In this document: one piece after another, positions 15,454 through 23,877 of the stretch | How positions within the stretch are numbered: the first letter of the stretch is position 1 | How the letters are laid out: every line of letters begins with the position of its first letter | Assembly (NCBI GenBank): GCA_963731665.1 | Contig: CAVSWP010000011.1 | Coordinates: forward strand, 186,001-250,000 | Direction: 5' to 3' | Source: Chersky-840 sp035604715 | Lineage (GTDB): Bacteria > Actinomycetota > Acidimicrobiia > Acidimicrobiales > UBA8190 | Length of the DNA stretch: 64,000 nt | Translations under genes and position numbers: made by a program | The notes under the pieces: generated by a model | What the model was told of the DNA's origin: nothing | The model's database searches: none | Seen by the model: the letters and a program-made list of their open reading frames with translations, nothing else

Positions 15454-18342
15454 TCAGCGACTACGGGCAGCAAACGAACGCCGCGAGAGATTGCGGTAGA
15501 GCGACAAGGTTTCCGGATGCACAGCATCGAAGGGCTCGACATCGTCGGCAATCAGATGGATGAGCTCCGCCATGATTGATTCGACGCCTGCAGGGTTGCC
15601 GGCCGCGTCGGATGACTTCAAGAGCACGCGGTAGAGCCGCTCGTCGTAAGGGCTCACCCGCAAGCCCTGCCGGGCCGCCCATTCGGCGCTGGGGGCATCT
15701 CCGTTGTCGAGACAGTGCTGAGCGAACTTGCAGGCCAAGTCGACGACAACGGCTTCGACGGTCGCGAGGATCCCTTCGAGCACCACCCAGTCCGGCGACC
15801 GCAAACCGTCGAAAGGGCGACCCCGGATGAGCTGCAGCGCCTCTCGCCACTCCTCCGGTCTCGGCGATCGTGCCCGGTCCACGAAGGTGTCCCAGTCAGT
15901 GCGGACTCCGGGACCTAGGACCAAGCGGCCACGAGAACGGGGAAGGTGATCCTCCTCCGAGGTGGACGTCCCCAAAGATCGACGGGCAGCAGAAGCCGTG
16001 GAATGCAGGCTCGCCGGTGCCATCTCCTTGTCAGGCCAAAGTGCCGTTGCCCATTGGTCGTTGCTGGCCCCACCGGGGTGAACGGCGAGGTATACGACGA
16101 GTTCTATCGCCCAGGCGCGGGTGAATTGGCGGGCTGCGCCCAAGATCTCAACCGGACCCAGCACGCGAACCTCTACCGACGTCTGCGTGGCATCAGCAGC
16201 CTGAGAGCCTGTCTCGTCACCAGGAGCAACTGACCGGACGGAGTCAGCGTCGGACGTCGACTCCCGTTCTGGAATGCGAAGGGCCAGACTCGCGTACGGG
16301 GCCTCCTCGGACGAGACTCCGTCTCGCTGGGCGGCCACCGAGACGAGGTCGGCTATACCCTCGATGAAATTCGAGGGTACTGACTGGTTATGGAGCGAGG
16401 GCCACCGAAGCCCTCCGTCTTCAACTGAGACAGTTCCCCCGTCGGCCCGGACGCGCCATCGGGCTGAAGCCACGTCGCATCCACAAATCACCACGACACC
16501 GAATGACCCGTCTCCGGCTACCTCGAGGAGATCTTCCAGTGCAACGCGCTCGTCCACTGAGGCGTCAGGGGAACACACGACAACACTGAGGTCCCAAGCA
16601 TCACCGCCCTCGGACCATCGAGTCTCGTCGTTCGTAGCCCGATCGACCAGTGTGAGAAGGGCGGCGCGCTCTCGGACCCTTCGCTCCATCCTGGCGCCCA
16701 CGGAATGAAGTGAACGGGCATGGCTGACGCGCTCCAGGCCCTCGCTGATGTCTCCGAAGCCCACCAAGACAAGGTCGATCTGATCGGCCCACTTGGCCGT
16801 CGCCAGTTCGACAGCAATTGCTTGGACCAGCCGAAGGGTGTCCTCTCCGGAAACGGCGACCGATCCCGCCTTTTCGATATTGACCATGAAGACCCCGAGC
16901 TCGTCGCGCCCCAAGGTGACGAGTGAGGGCAAGGGCGCGTCGACTCCCACGACCTTGGGGTCGTTGCGAAGCGCTTCGATACGTGAACCGCTCTTGGTCA
17001 GGATCCACCGTGTGCCATCCGGCCCCGATTCGAAAGGTGGGGGTGCTGGCGATGTCGGAAGTGCTGCGTCCAAGATGATCTCGACGGCATCATCACGAAG
17101 ACGAACGGCAACGACGGCAGGTGTTTCCAGGCCGTGCTGCCGCACCGTCACCGAGAGAAGACGAAGACTCAAGTCGATCCAGTCTGCTGACCCCTGGTCG
17201 GACGCCATCCGGAGGCCTCGCTCCAACTCCACCAGATCACCCTCGGGAAGGGCGATACGAAGACCCGTTGAGCGATGTCGGCTCTGTGCTCGGCGCATGC
17301 GATCGATCAGCGCCACGATTCCCGCTCCCAGCAGGCCGTAGCCGATGGGCGCAACGGGCAGACGCGGAGACGGCGGTGCCTCTGTCTTGGTTGGTGGATG
17401 TATCGGTGTGTCGTTGCCCGACGATCGGCTGGCGGCGATGGTGGACGCCCTCGGCAACTCGGTGCGTCCCAGGACCAGCGTGGGCGAGAATGGTACCGCG
17501 GGCACCACAGCGTCTGTGGGAGCCCTCGTCTCGTGGGTGGTGGGAATGGCGAGGGGCGTTGGCGGCGCGTGAGAGGTGGCGCTGGGAGCTGACCCCGACG
17601 CCGGGAGGACGAACACCCATCCAGGTCGTATCCAGTGATCGTCGGTGAGCGCTTCTCCATCTGGCTGTGGACGCCCATAGTTGGCGGCAGCGATGGCCCG
17701 CCAGTCCAAGGGTGAGCCAAGCTCGGCTCCGGCGATCGACCAAAGGGTGTCCCGAGGTCTTACGACATAGACGTGCTGAAGCAACGTGGAAGCGGCTTCT
17801 GGTACACCGGTCGGAGAGTCCAGAGGCCCACCACTCGGCACGTTCGCCATTCTCAGGCCGCCGTCGGTTGGCACCGATTCGGTTTGCCGCCAATAGACCG
17901 GGCTCGGAGCAGAAGCTCCGGCAACTTGGAGTTTGATCGGCGACAGCCGAGTGGGAGACCCAAAGGCCAGAGATGCACCCAGCAAGCCCGTCACCAGCGA
18001 ATGGACGTACCGGCTTCCAGGCATCTTCGCCCGGGTACGACCTCGGAACCGGCCCACCATCTCCAAGCTCAAGCAGACGATGAACCACAACCACGCCAAC
18101 CAGGCGATCGACCAGACCAGCTTCACGGTCGCGTCGTCGGTGACGCGCGTCGCCACGAGACGCTTGACTTGGTTCGGGTTCACCAATACGGAACCGATCT
18201 GCCTCAGAGGTGGATCGGCATGCAACGCCACCAACAGTGCGGGGACTCCCGCCACCAGCCCGACAACCCCAAGCGTCGATGCGACTTGAATTGCTCTCTG
18301 GCTCTTCACGACTCTCGGGTATGGGCTGAATCCGTCGCTCAT
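15454..18342 (-). CDS. LysM and BTAD (SARP-like) domain membrane protein at the end of the Tad locus
   Basis: A 962-residue multidomain protein. N-terminal hydrophobic segments occur around residues 20-42, 72-95 and 113-128. A LysM peptidoglycan-binding domain spans about 190-250 ('VYVVRPRDTLWSIAGAELG...DWRAIAAAN'). Another membrane helix lies near 335-350, then a long cytoplasmic region, and finally a winged-helix plus bacterial transcriptional activator domain (about 725-955, starting 'EVRVLGPVEI'). LysM-BTAD proteins are known companions of actinobacterial Tad loci. It could sense the cell wall outside and act on partners or DNA inside. The start overlaps the TadG-like stop by 4 nt (ATGA). 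Confidence 0.8.
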   Translation of the reverse strand: MSDGFSPYPRVVKSQRAIQVASTLGVVGLVAGVPALLVALHADPPLRQIGSVLVNPNQVKRLVATRVTDDATVKLVWSIAWLAWLWFIVCLSLEMVGRFRGRTRAKMPGSRYVHSLVTGLLGASLAFGSPTRLSPIKLQVAGASAPSPVYWRQTESVPTDGGLRMANVPSGGPLDSPTGVPEAASTLLQHVYVVRPRDTLWSIAGAELGSPLDWRAIAAANYGRPQPDGEALTDDHWIRPGWVFVLPASGSAPSATSHAPPTPLAIPTTHETRAPTDAVVPAVPFSPTLVLGRTELPRASTIAASRSSGNDTPIHPPTKTEAPPSPRLPVAPIGYGLLGAGIVALIDRMRRAQSRHRSTGLRIALPEGDLVELERGLRMASDQGSADWIDLSLRLLSVTVRQHGLETPAVVAVRLRDDAVEIILDAALPTSPAPPPFESGPDGTRWILTKSGSRIEALRNDPKVVGVDAPLPSLVTLGRDELGVFMVNIEKAGSVAVSGEDTLRLVQAIAVELATAKWADQIDLVLVGFGDISEGLERVSHARSLHSVGARMERRVRERAALLTLVDRATNDETRWSEGGDAWDLSVVVCSPDASVDERVALEDLLEVAGDGSFGVVVICGCDVASARWRVRADGGTVSVEDGGLRWPSLHNQSVPSNFIEGIADLVSVAAQRDGVSSEEAPYASLALRIPERESTSDADSVRSVAPGDETGSQAADATQTSVEVRVLGPVEILGAARQFTRAWAIELVVYLAVHPGGASNDQWATALWPDKEMAPASLHSTASAARRSLGTSTSEEDHLPRSRGRLVLGPGVRTDWDTFVDRARSPRPEEWREALQLIRGRPFDGLRSPDWVVLEGILATVEAVVVDLACKFAQHCLDNGDAPSAEWAARQGLRVSPYDERLYRVLLKSSDAAGNPAGVESIMAELIHLIADDVEPFDAVHPETLSLYRNLSRRSFAARSR

Positions 18343-18794
18343 GAGTCCTGCCTCGTGACCCCGTGCACATTGGTCGCGCTGGCGCTCGCCGAGATCCCGA
18401 TTTGCTCCACACCGACAATTCCCAAGATGTCGGTCGGCTCTGCGCCCTGGATCTCGACCCGCACGGTCTGGCCGGCCACCGTCACCTCACCTTTCGCCCC
18501 CATTGAGCTGAGATAGGCCTGGGCGACTTCAACTGCGGCAACCGGGTCGACCCTCACTGTTCCCAGACGAAGGGCGTCCACAGAGATCTGTCCGGCGCCA
18601 AGGCGCGCCGCCTGTTCAGCTTCACCGGTCGCCGCGCTCTGGGCGGCAACTGCCCGACCACCGTCGATCACAAGGCCGAGCAAAGCGAAGAGAGCGACGG
18701 CAAGAACCGCGAGGAAGACCGTGAGAGATCCTCTCTCGTCGCGGGTCTGGGAACACTCGACCTGTCGCGAACAGCATTTGAACGGCTCCTTCAT
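18339..18794 (-). CDS. TadG-like pilus assembly protein
   Basis: A 151-residue protein with the TadE/G N-terminal motif 'RDERGSLTVFLAVLAVALFALLGLVIDGGRAV', i.e. one transmembrane helix preceded by a positively charged cytoplasmic end, followed by a short periplasmic part. Such pseudopilin-like proteins accompany Flp pilus assembly. It overlaps genes on both sides by 4 nt (ATGA), firmly in the operon. Much shorter than full TadG proteins, with no von Willebrand domain, so 'TadG-like' refers only to the N-terminal region. Confidence 0.75.
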   Translation of the reverse strand: MKEPFKCCSRQVECSQTRDERGSLTVFLAVLAVALFALLGLVIDGGRAVAAQSAATGEAEQAARLGAGQISVDALRLGTVRVDPVAAVEVAQAYLSSMGAKGEVTVAGQTVRVEIQGAEPTDILGIVGVEQIGISASASATNVHGVTRQDS

Positions 18795-19252
18795 GGTTGG
18801 ACCGTCCGAAAGGGGTCAATGGGCGTTGACTGAACAGCTTGAAGGGAGACCGAGCCCGGAAGACCCGGGATGGCGAGGTCCGAAAGGTCCACACGACAGG
18901 ACACAGAGACACGGACGACTCCCCCGGGGTCGAACGATTCGGATTCGACGGTCACTTTGGGATCGACACAGGAATGGTCCGATCGAAGCACCGGTGCTGC
19001 GGCCGCGACCGCAGCAGGCTGGGCGGCGGCCGCTGAGCCGGCGACCGCAGCTGCCTCTGCCGCCGCCCGTGCACCGGCTACGACCTGCTCGCGCGCCAGT
19101 GCATACCGGCCAAAGACCAGTGATACCAGGATGAACACGACAAGGATGGGAGTCAAGACCGCAAGCTCCACCGTGAGGCTGCCTCGTTCGGTCCGGAATC
19201 GACACCATGTCCGCGGACTCGCCAGCCTCCCGTCCTCCATCGTTTCAGCCAT
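18791..19252 (-). CDS. TadE-like pseudopilin
   Basis: A 153-residue protein with the conserved 'TERGSLTVELAVLTPILVVFILVSLVFGRYALAREQ' TadE motif (Glu at the fifth position of the hydrophobic segment, as in pilins) and an Ala-rich extracytoplasmic region with two Cys. It is a minor pseudopilin in Flp pilus biogenesis. The ATG at 19252 overlaps the upstream tadE by 8 nt and the TadG-like gene by 4 nt. Confidence 0.82.
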   Translation of the reverse strand: MAETMEDGRLASPRTWCRFRTERGSLTVELAVLTPILVVFILVSLVFGRYALAREQVVAGARAAAEAAAVAGSAAAAQPAAVAAAAPVLRSDHSCVDPKVTVESESFDPGGVVRVSVSCRVDLSDLAIPGLPGSVSLQAVQSTPIDPFRTVQP

Positions 19253-19676
19253 TGACGCGAAACTCCTGTCGAGTGCCGACAAGCACAGCCGATACGGGAA
19301 GGTGGATCCCGGGGACAATGGACTCGGCCAGTCCTGTCACGCGCATCTCCACCTCGTCTCCGGGCATGAGAGAGGCCTGTACGGAAACGTCCGTCACGAC
19401 ATGACTCGCGGTCTCAGCCAGGGCCAGCCGTGCTTCGGTGATCCCGTCCGACAGAGAACCACCTTCAACACAGGCCGCCTGATCACCTCGAGTAGCCGCC
19501 GCCTGGACCAGGGTCGACGAGTAAGCCCAGAGACAGAACTGCATGACGACGAGGATCACCAGCATCGCGGCGGGGATGACAATCGCGGCCTCAACCGCGG
19601 ATCCCTCTTCATCCACGACCACCCGTCGCCAGGACATGACCCTGCCGAGTCTGAAGAGACGTCCCAGTGCTCTCAA
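19245..19676 (-). CDS. TadE-like pseudopilin
   Basis: A 143-residue protein with the TadE signature 'DEEGSAVEAAIVIPAAMLVILVVMQFCLWAY', one membrane helix, and a soluble extracytoplasmic domain. Likely a minor pseudopilin. The TTG at 19676 overlaps the flp stop by 4 nt (TTGA), mirroring the ATGA couplings elsewhere in this locus; an alternative ATG lies at 19637 with a moderate ribosome-binding site. Confidence 0.78.
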   Translation of the reverse strand: MRALGRLFRLGRVMSWRRVVVDEEGSAVEAAIVIPAAMLVILVVMQFCLWAYSSTLVQAAATRGDQAACVEGGSLSDGITEARLALAETASHVVTDVSVQASLMPGDEVEMRVTGLAESIVPGIHLPVSAVLVGTRQEFRVNG

Positions 19677-19861
19677 TTGAGGTTGATCGAGTTCGCCTTA
19701 TCCATCACCTTGGCCACGATGATGGCCCCGACGGCGATGGCAAGGGCGGCGAACACGGCCGTCAGGATCACCTTTTCGACCGCGCTTCCCTCCTCGCTGC
19801 GGTGCGCCGACGTCCACCTGGCGGCGATGTACGACCAGATCATGCTGACCTGAACAACCAT
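19673..19861 (-). CDS. flp: Flp-type pilin candidate
   Basis: A 62-residue protein with a charged leader followed by 'EEGSAVEKVILTAVFAALAIAVGAIIVAKV', the short hydrophobic core typical of Flp/Fap pilins with a Glu at position +5 after the presumed cleavage Gly. It would be the major subunit of the Tad pilus. ATG preceded by AAAGGAG, the strongest ribosome-binding site in the locus, as expected for an abundant pilin. First gene of the lower half of the Tad locus. No prepilin peptidase gene is in the window. Confidence 0.75.
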   Translation of the reverse strand: MVVQVSMIWSYIAARWTSAHRSEEGSAVEKVILTAVFAALAIAVGAIIVAKVMDKANSINLN

Positions 19862-19917
19862 GATGAACTGCTCCTTTCATTTTGCAAGTGCACGACCTGA
19901 CGTCCACAAACCAGGAT

Positions 19918-19959
19918 CGTCTAACGACATAGACGCAGCTCCGTCTAGGCTGGTAGACT
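19918..19959 (+). promoter_or_regulatory. hicAB promoter with twin palindromic operators
   Basis: Two matching inverted repeats flank the promoter: CGTCTA-N6-TAGACG (19918-19935) and CGTCTA-N6-TAGACT (19942-19959), with centres 24 bp apart. TAGACT (19954-19959) has the actinobacterial TANNNT -10 form, and TAGACG (19930-19935) lies 18 bp upstream as a possible -35. The -10 ends 6 nt before the GTG of hicA, suggesting a leaderless transcript. HicB carries its own helix-turn-helix, so autoregulation through these sites is likely. Confidence 0.7.
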
Positions 19960-19965
19960 GAGAGG

Positions 19966-20165
19966 GTGACGGCCCGGGCGTTGATCCACAGGCTCCGCCG
20001 ACTCGGTTGTGAGCCGGTCCGGCAGAGGGAACACGCCAGACCTGGCGCTGCGACCGCTGCCAGACTGTCGTCCCTCTCCATTTCGGTGACATCCCGGCTG
20101 GCACGCTCCGCTCCATCGAACGAGACCTCGAACCTTGCCTGGGGCTGAAGTGGCTCACCCAATGA
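19966..20165 (+). pseudogene. hicA: hicA toxin, frameshifted by one missing base
   Basis: Frame 1 reads 'VTARALIHRLRRLGCEPVRQR' and is the HicA N-terminus. A second frame then continues with 'TRQTWRC' and 'VVPLHFGDIPAGTLRSIERDLE', the rest of a double-stranded-RNA-binding-like HicA. The two join if one G is restored to the GGG at 20027-20029 (giving R-Q-R-G-T-R-Q), yielding 66 residues, normal for HicA mRNA interferases. Either a real inactivating deletion or a sequence error. The stop overlaps an upstream in-frame ATG of hicB (ATGA at 20162). Confidence 0.8.
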
Positions 20166-20188
20166 CCGACGACATCAAGGAGGACAAC

Positions 20189-20602
20189 GTGAAGACCTAC
20201 ACTGCCCGCCTCGAGCGGGAAGAGGACGGGCGCTGGACTGTCGAGCTCGAAGAGGAACCGAGGGTTCACACGTGGGGCAAGACCGTTGATCAAGCCCTCG
20301 ACCGCGTGCGAGAAGCCGCCGCACTGTGGTTCCAGACCGACGAAAGCCAGATCGAGCTCGTCCCCTACCCCGTGCTGCCCAAGACCATCGGGCGCACCGT
20401 CGAACAAGCCCGGCAAGCCCGAGAGCTGGCGCGAGACGCCGATCGACGCGCCCTCGAGCAGACCCGCAAAGCTGTCGCCGCGCTCACCAACCGAGGGATC
20501 AGCATGAGAGACGCCGCCGCCATCTTGGGCATCTCTCACCAGCGCGTTCACCAGCTGCTCACACCGCAGGTGACTCCCCCACGGCGCAGAGCCGCCGGCT
20601 GA
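20189..20602 (+). CDS. hicB: HicB-family antitoxin with C-terminal HTH
   Basis: A 137-residue antitoxin. The partial RNase H-like HicB fold is at the N-terminus ('YTARLEREEDGRWTVELEEEPRVHTWGKTVDQALDRVREA'). The C-terminus carries a helix-turn-helix ('MRDAAAILGISHQRVHQLL', about residues 108-126) that would bind the operators upstream. The GTG at 20189 is chosen because AAGGAGG ends 5 nt before it and it starts at the usual HicB N-terminus; an in-frame ATG at 20162 overlaps hicA. It neutralises HicA and represses the operon. Confidence 0.85.
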   Translation: MKTYTARLEREEDGRWTVELEEEPRVHTWGKTVDQALDRVREAAALWFQTDESQIELVPYPVLPKTIGRTVEQARQARELARDADRRALEQTRKAVAALTNRGISMRDAAAILGISHQRVHQLLTPQVTPPRRRAAG

Positions 20603-20711
20603 CACTGCCGATCGGTTCCCTGAACACCAGGGTCCAACCCCGGCCGTCACGGCGCTTCTATCCCTGAGTTCGAGGCATTCGCTACATCAGAATTCATGAA
20701 CCCAAGCCCTT

Positions 20712-21611
20712 TCACGCGCCCGAAGCGATCCTGGTGAACGCGGGATAACCGATGAAGATGAGAAAGCCGATGAGCAGAAACGCACCGGGCAGGAACAGCT
20801 TTTCTGTGAGTGCGTTTGCCTCGGCCTCTGCATTGGCAAGCTCGTGACGCCGAAGCGATGCTGCCCGCGCCGCCAATGTGGCTCGCACCTTGGCGCCTTC
20901 GGTTCCGGCTAGGCCCGATGTCGCCGCCAATTCGCCCAACTCCTCGATACCCAACGTCTCGCCGAGGCGGGCCAGGGCCTCCCACGGTGGCTCACCTGAG
21001 TCTCGACAACGAGACAGTGCGGCCAGCATGCGCCGAGACACCACGTTCTCACCGAGCTGCGCGGCCGTGAGAAGGGCGCTCTCGATGCCCATTCCGCCCG
21101 CCAAACCCAGCACCACGAGGTCGAGGAACGAGCAAATGACGCGTTTAGCGTGCCGTCTTCCTCGCTTGGCCGCCGCGTTCAATTCCGCGACAGGGAGCAG
21201 TGCACCACCTATCCCGAAGAGCACACTCGCCCCCAAGACGACGGGGACGGGTACCCCGAAGCCTCCAGCTGTCACCATCCCCCCAGCCAAGAGGGGAAAG
21301 AGGAATCCGACGGCTGCGCCGACCAGGCAGTGAGAACAGAGCTCTTCGAGCGAGGAATCGGCGAGGGCGAGGCGGGTGGCAAGGGCATGGTCAATGCGCT
21401 CGCTGTTGCCTATGACCTGAGCGAGCCTCGTCAGTGCCAGGCGATTGACGTGCCCCCCGGGCCGATTCCATGCGGGAAGTCGTCCCGATCCCTCGTCGCC
21501 CGCCAAGGACGAGAGCACGTGTTGCAGGGACGGAGTTCGGCCGCGGATGCCGACGACCATGCCGACTAGTCCCAACCCCGCACCGATTGCCATTATGACG
21601 ACAACGGTCAC
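20712..21611 (-). CDS. tadC: Tad secretion membrane protein TadC
   Basis: A 299-residue inner-membrane platform protein of the type II secretion F family. Hydrophobic segments occur near the N-terminus, around residues 100-150, and at the C-terminus ('LPGAFLLIGFLIFIGYPAF'); the cytoplasmic GspF-like core contains 'LDLVVLGLAGGMGIESAL' and 'TEGAKVRATLAARAASLRR'. With TadB it forms the platform that the TadA ATPase drives to assemble Flp pili. GTG start overlaps the tadB stop by 4 nt (GTGA). The hicAB module lies immediately downstream on the opposite strand. Confidence 0.85.
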   Translation of the reverse strand: MTVVVIMAIGAGLGLVGMVVGIRGRTPSLQHVLSSLAGDEGSGRLPAWNRPGGHVNRLALTRLAQVIGNSERIDHALATRLALADSSLEELCSHCLVGAAVGFLFPLLAGGMVTAGGFGVPVPVVLGASVLFGIGGALLPVAELNAAAKRGRRHAKRVICSFLDLVVLGLAGGMGIESALLTAAQLGENVVSRRMLAALSRCRDSGEPPWEALARLGETLGIEELGELAATSGLAGTEGAKVRATLAARAASLRRHELANAEAEANALTEKLFLPGAFLLIGFLIFIGYPAFTRIASGA

Positions 21612-22486
21612 CCGACACCCTCGATCTCCAACAACCTGGACTGGGGGATCGGCCGGACCATACGCACCATGAGGGCCAATCCGACGCCATAACAGACCCC
21701 CACTATCGCCAGCACGAGTTGACCCACGGCAGAGCCGAATGGACTGAGGTACGAGTGTGCGACCAGTGCCAGCGCACACGCGAACCCCACTGAGAACAGG
21801 ACCACCGTCCGCACGCTGCTGCGCGCCGAAGCACGGCTGGCATCAACGCGAAGATGCATAGAGACGTCGTCTCGCATCGACGCCGCCAAGGCGGTCAGGA
21901 CGTCCACCAGCCTCTGCCCGTGCGCGGTTGCCGCCAGCAAGAGCGCGCAGACAAGAAACTCGGCGGCAGGATCGTCGACCTCCACAGCGAACGATCGCAA
22001 GGCCGATTCCAGGGAGACACCGCTGGTCAACCGTGACGCCAACGCCCCCACGTGTGGTCGGATCGCGGTCGGAGCCGATGGCGCCGTTACGACAATCGCT
22101 TGAGCGAGCCCCGCAGACGCGGCTAACGAGTCTCGGATCAGCTCCGTCCAGCTAGCGACAGCTTCGGTTCGTCGCGACTGGGCTCCGGGAACGATGCGGC
22201 GAAGACTCCCGGGCAACGTCGCGGCGGCCAGGGCCCCCAGAACGCCCGCCACGGGCCACCGCGTCAGGATGACGCAGAGAAGCCCGACGACCAACGGCAC
22301 CGCTCCCTGAGTGACCCATAGAGGAAAGACACCAGAAGGTCTTGATGCGTGCGCATTGAAGGCCGAGCGAGGACCGATGCGTCCCGAGTCGCCGACAGGC
22401 CTCCGCTCGCGCAGCACCCAGGCGAGGCCAAGAACGCCGAGCGCGGTGCCCGCCGCAAGGAGGACGACGATCGAGGTCTTCACCAT
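21608..22486 (-). CDS. tadB: Tad secretion membrane protein TadB
   Basis: A 292-residue protein with an N-terminal membrane helix, two more around residues 60-95, a cytoplasmic GspF-type domain ('WTELIRDSLAASAGLAQAIVVTAP', then 'AAEFLVCALLLAATAHGQRL'), and two C-terminal membrane segments. Platform partner of TadC. ATG at 22486 overlaps the tadA stop by 7 nt. An upstream in-frame ATG lies further inside tadA and is not needed. Confidence 0.83.
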   Translation of the reverse strand: MVKTSIVVLLAAGTALGVLGLAWVLRERRPVGDSGRIGPRSAFNAHASRPSGVFPLWVTQGAVPLVVGLLCVILTRWPVAGVLGALAAATLPGSLRRIVPGAQSRRTEAVASWTELIRDSLAASAGLAQAIVVTAPSAPTAIRPHVGALASRLTSGVSLESALRSFAVEVDDPAAEFLVCALLLAATAHGQRLVDVLTALAASMRDDVSMHLRVDASRASARSSVRTVVLFSVGFACALALVAHSYLSPFGSAVGQLVLAIVGVCYGVGLALMVRMVRPIPQSRLLEIEGVG

Positions 22487-23877
22487 GGCACTGCCTCGGC
22501 GTTCCTCAGAGAGGGCTCGAACCCGCATTCGACGAGCTCCTCGAGCGTGGACGAACGCAGAGGTGCGGTCGGCTCGGCGTGACCGTCCCGGCCCGTACGA
22601 AAGACTTCGTTCGCGATGACGTGTAGACCCTCGGAACCCACGACTTCTTGCACGGAGGAGACGAACCGACGACGCTTGACAGCGTCGAAGCGCAAATGGC
22701 GCGGGGCTTGCTCACCAATCGAGGGATCCCGGTCCCAACTACTGAGGTAACGCATTCTCGCTGCAGGCGCCTCGACGTCAGCGACCTCGACGAACACCGC
22801 GAAGTGCACGGCTCCGGCGATAAGCAAGTTGGTGGACTCAAGCGGAAGCCGCTCTGGCGCCTGTACGGCATATGACGCCAATCGGCGAAATATGCCGAGC
22901 GACGAATCGGCGTGAATCGTGCACATCGATCCCGAACGCCCCTGACTCATGGCGTTGAGCATCGGCAGAACCTCATCGCCCAGGACCTCGCCGACAATGA
23001 CGCGATCGGCATTCATCCGCAGCGCCCTGCGGACAAGTCGAGCCATCGAGATCTCGCCTTCACCCTCGGCATTGGCCGGACGGGACTCCAGTGCCACCAA
23101 ATCGGGGTGCCGGTCCGGGATGGAGTCCAGGCCCAGCTCGAAAGCTTGTTCGATCGTGACCACCCGCTCCCGGGGAGGAATAGCAGACGACAGGGCCCGC
23201 ACCAAGGTGGTCTTGCCGGAATTCATGGCCCCACCCACGACGATGTTCTTCCTGGCTCGGACGGCCGCCGACAAGAAGCTGGCGACAGTCGGATCGAGCC
23301 CACCCATTTCAACGAGGTCCCCCAGGGTGATATCGACATAGCGGTGGCGCCGTATTGAAACCACGGGCCTCTGGACGACGGACATCAATGCCGAGAGGCG
23401 GCTGCCGTCCGGGAGCCGCAGGTCCAGTTCGGGGTGAGATACGTCGAATCGTCGTTCCGACAACCCGAATCGCGCCGCCGCAGAGCGAAGCATCTCGGCG
23501 AGTTCGGCGTCGGATTCAGCTATCGCCTCCACCCTCGCCTTGGTCCCGTCTGAATAGCTGACCCACACCCGGTCGCACCCATTGACGTCGATGTTTTCGA
23601 TATCACGGTTGTCGATCAAGGATTGAAGCCGCCCGAGACCGAAGAGGGCATCAAGGACTGCCCGGGCAACTCGTTGCTCGTCGGCAAGATTCAACGGCGC
23701 GTTCCCGACCTCGACGGACTCGGCCGCGTGCCTCTCGACTCGGGAAAGCGTCAACTGACGCGCGAGCTCCCGGCGATCGTCGAGTGCCAACTGGTATCCG
23801 GCAGCGGCCGACAAATCATCAGCGACCTCGGTTCGGAGCCGGCCGACCAGCGAGGCAAATTCGTCGACGGACGTCAT
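22480..23877 (-). CDS. tadA: TadA/CpaF secretion ATPase
   Basis: A 465-residue PilT/VirB11-type hexameric ATPase that powers Flp pilus assembly. The Walker A motif is 'GGAMNSGKTTLVRAL' and the Asp box region 'RMNADRVIVGEVLGDEVLPML'; a His-box-like 'GSMCTIHADS' follows. The N-terminal domain carries 'LIDNRDIENIDVNGCDRVWV', typical of CpaF. Cytoplasmic, bound to the TadB/TadC platform. Start overlaps the cpaE stop by 4 nt. Confidence 0.92.
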   Translation of the reverse strand: MTSVDEFASLVGRLRTEVADDLSAAAGYQLALDDRRELARQLTLSRVERHAAESVEVGNAPLNLADEQRVARAVLDALFGLGRLQSLIDNRDIENIDVNGCDRVWVSYSDGTKARVEAIAESDAELAEMLRSAAARFGLSERRFDVSHPELDLRLPDGSRLSALMSVVQRPVVSIRRHRYVDITLGDLVEMGGLDPTVASFLSAAVRARKNIVVGGAMNSGKTTLVRALSSAIPPRERVVTIEQAFELGLDSIPDRHPDLVALESRPANAEGEGEISMARLVRRALRMNADRVIVGEVLGDEVLPMLNAMSQGRSGSMCTIHADSSLGIFRRLASYAVQAPERLPLESTNLLIAGAVHFAVFVEVADVEAPAARMRYLSSWDRDPSIGEQAPRHLRFDAVKRRRFVSSVQEVVGSEGLHVIANEVFRTGRDGHAEPTAPLRSSTLEELVECGFEPSLRNAEAVPW

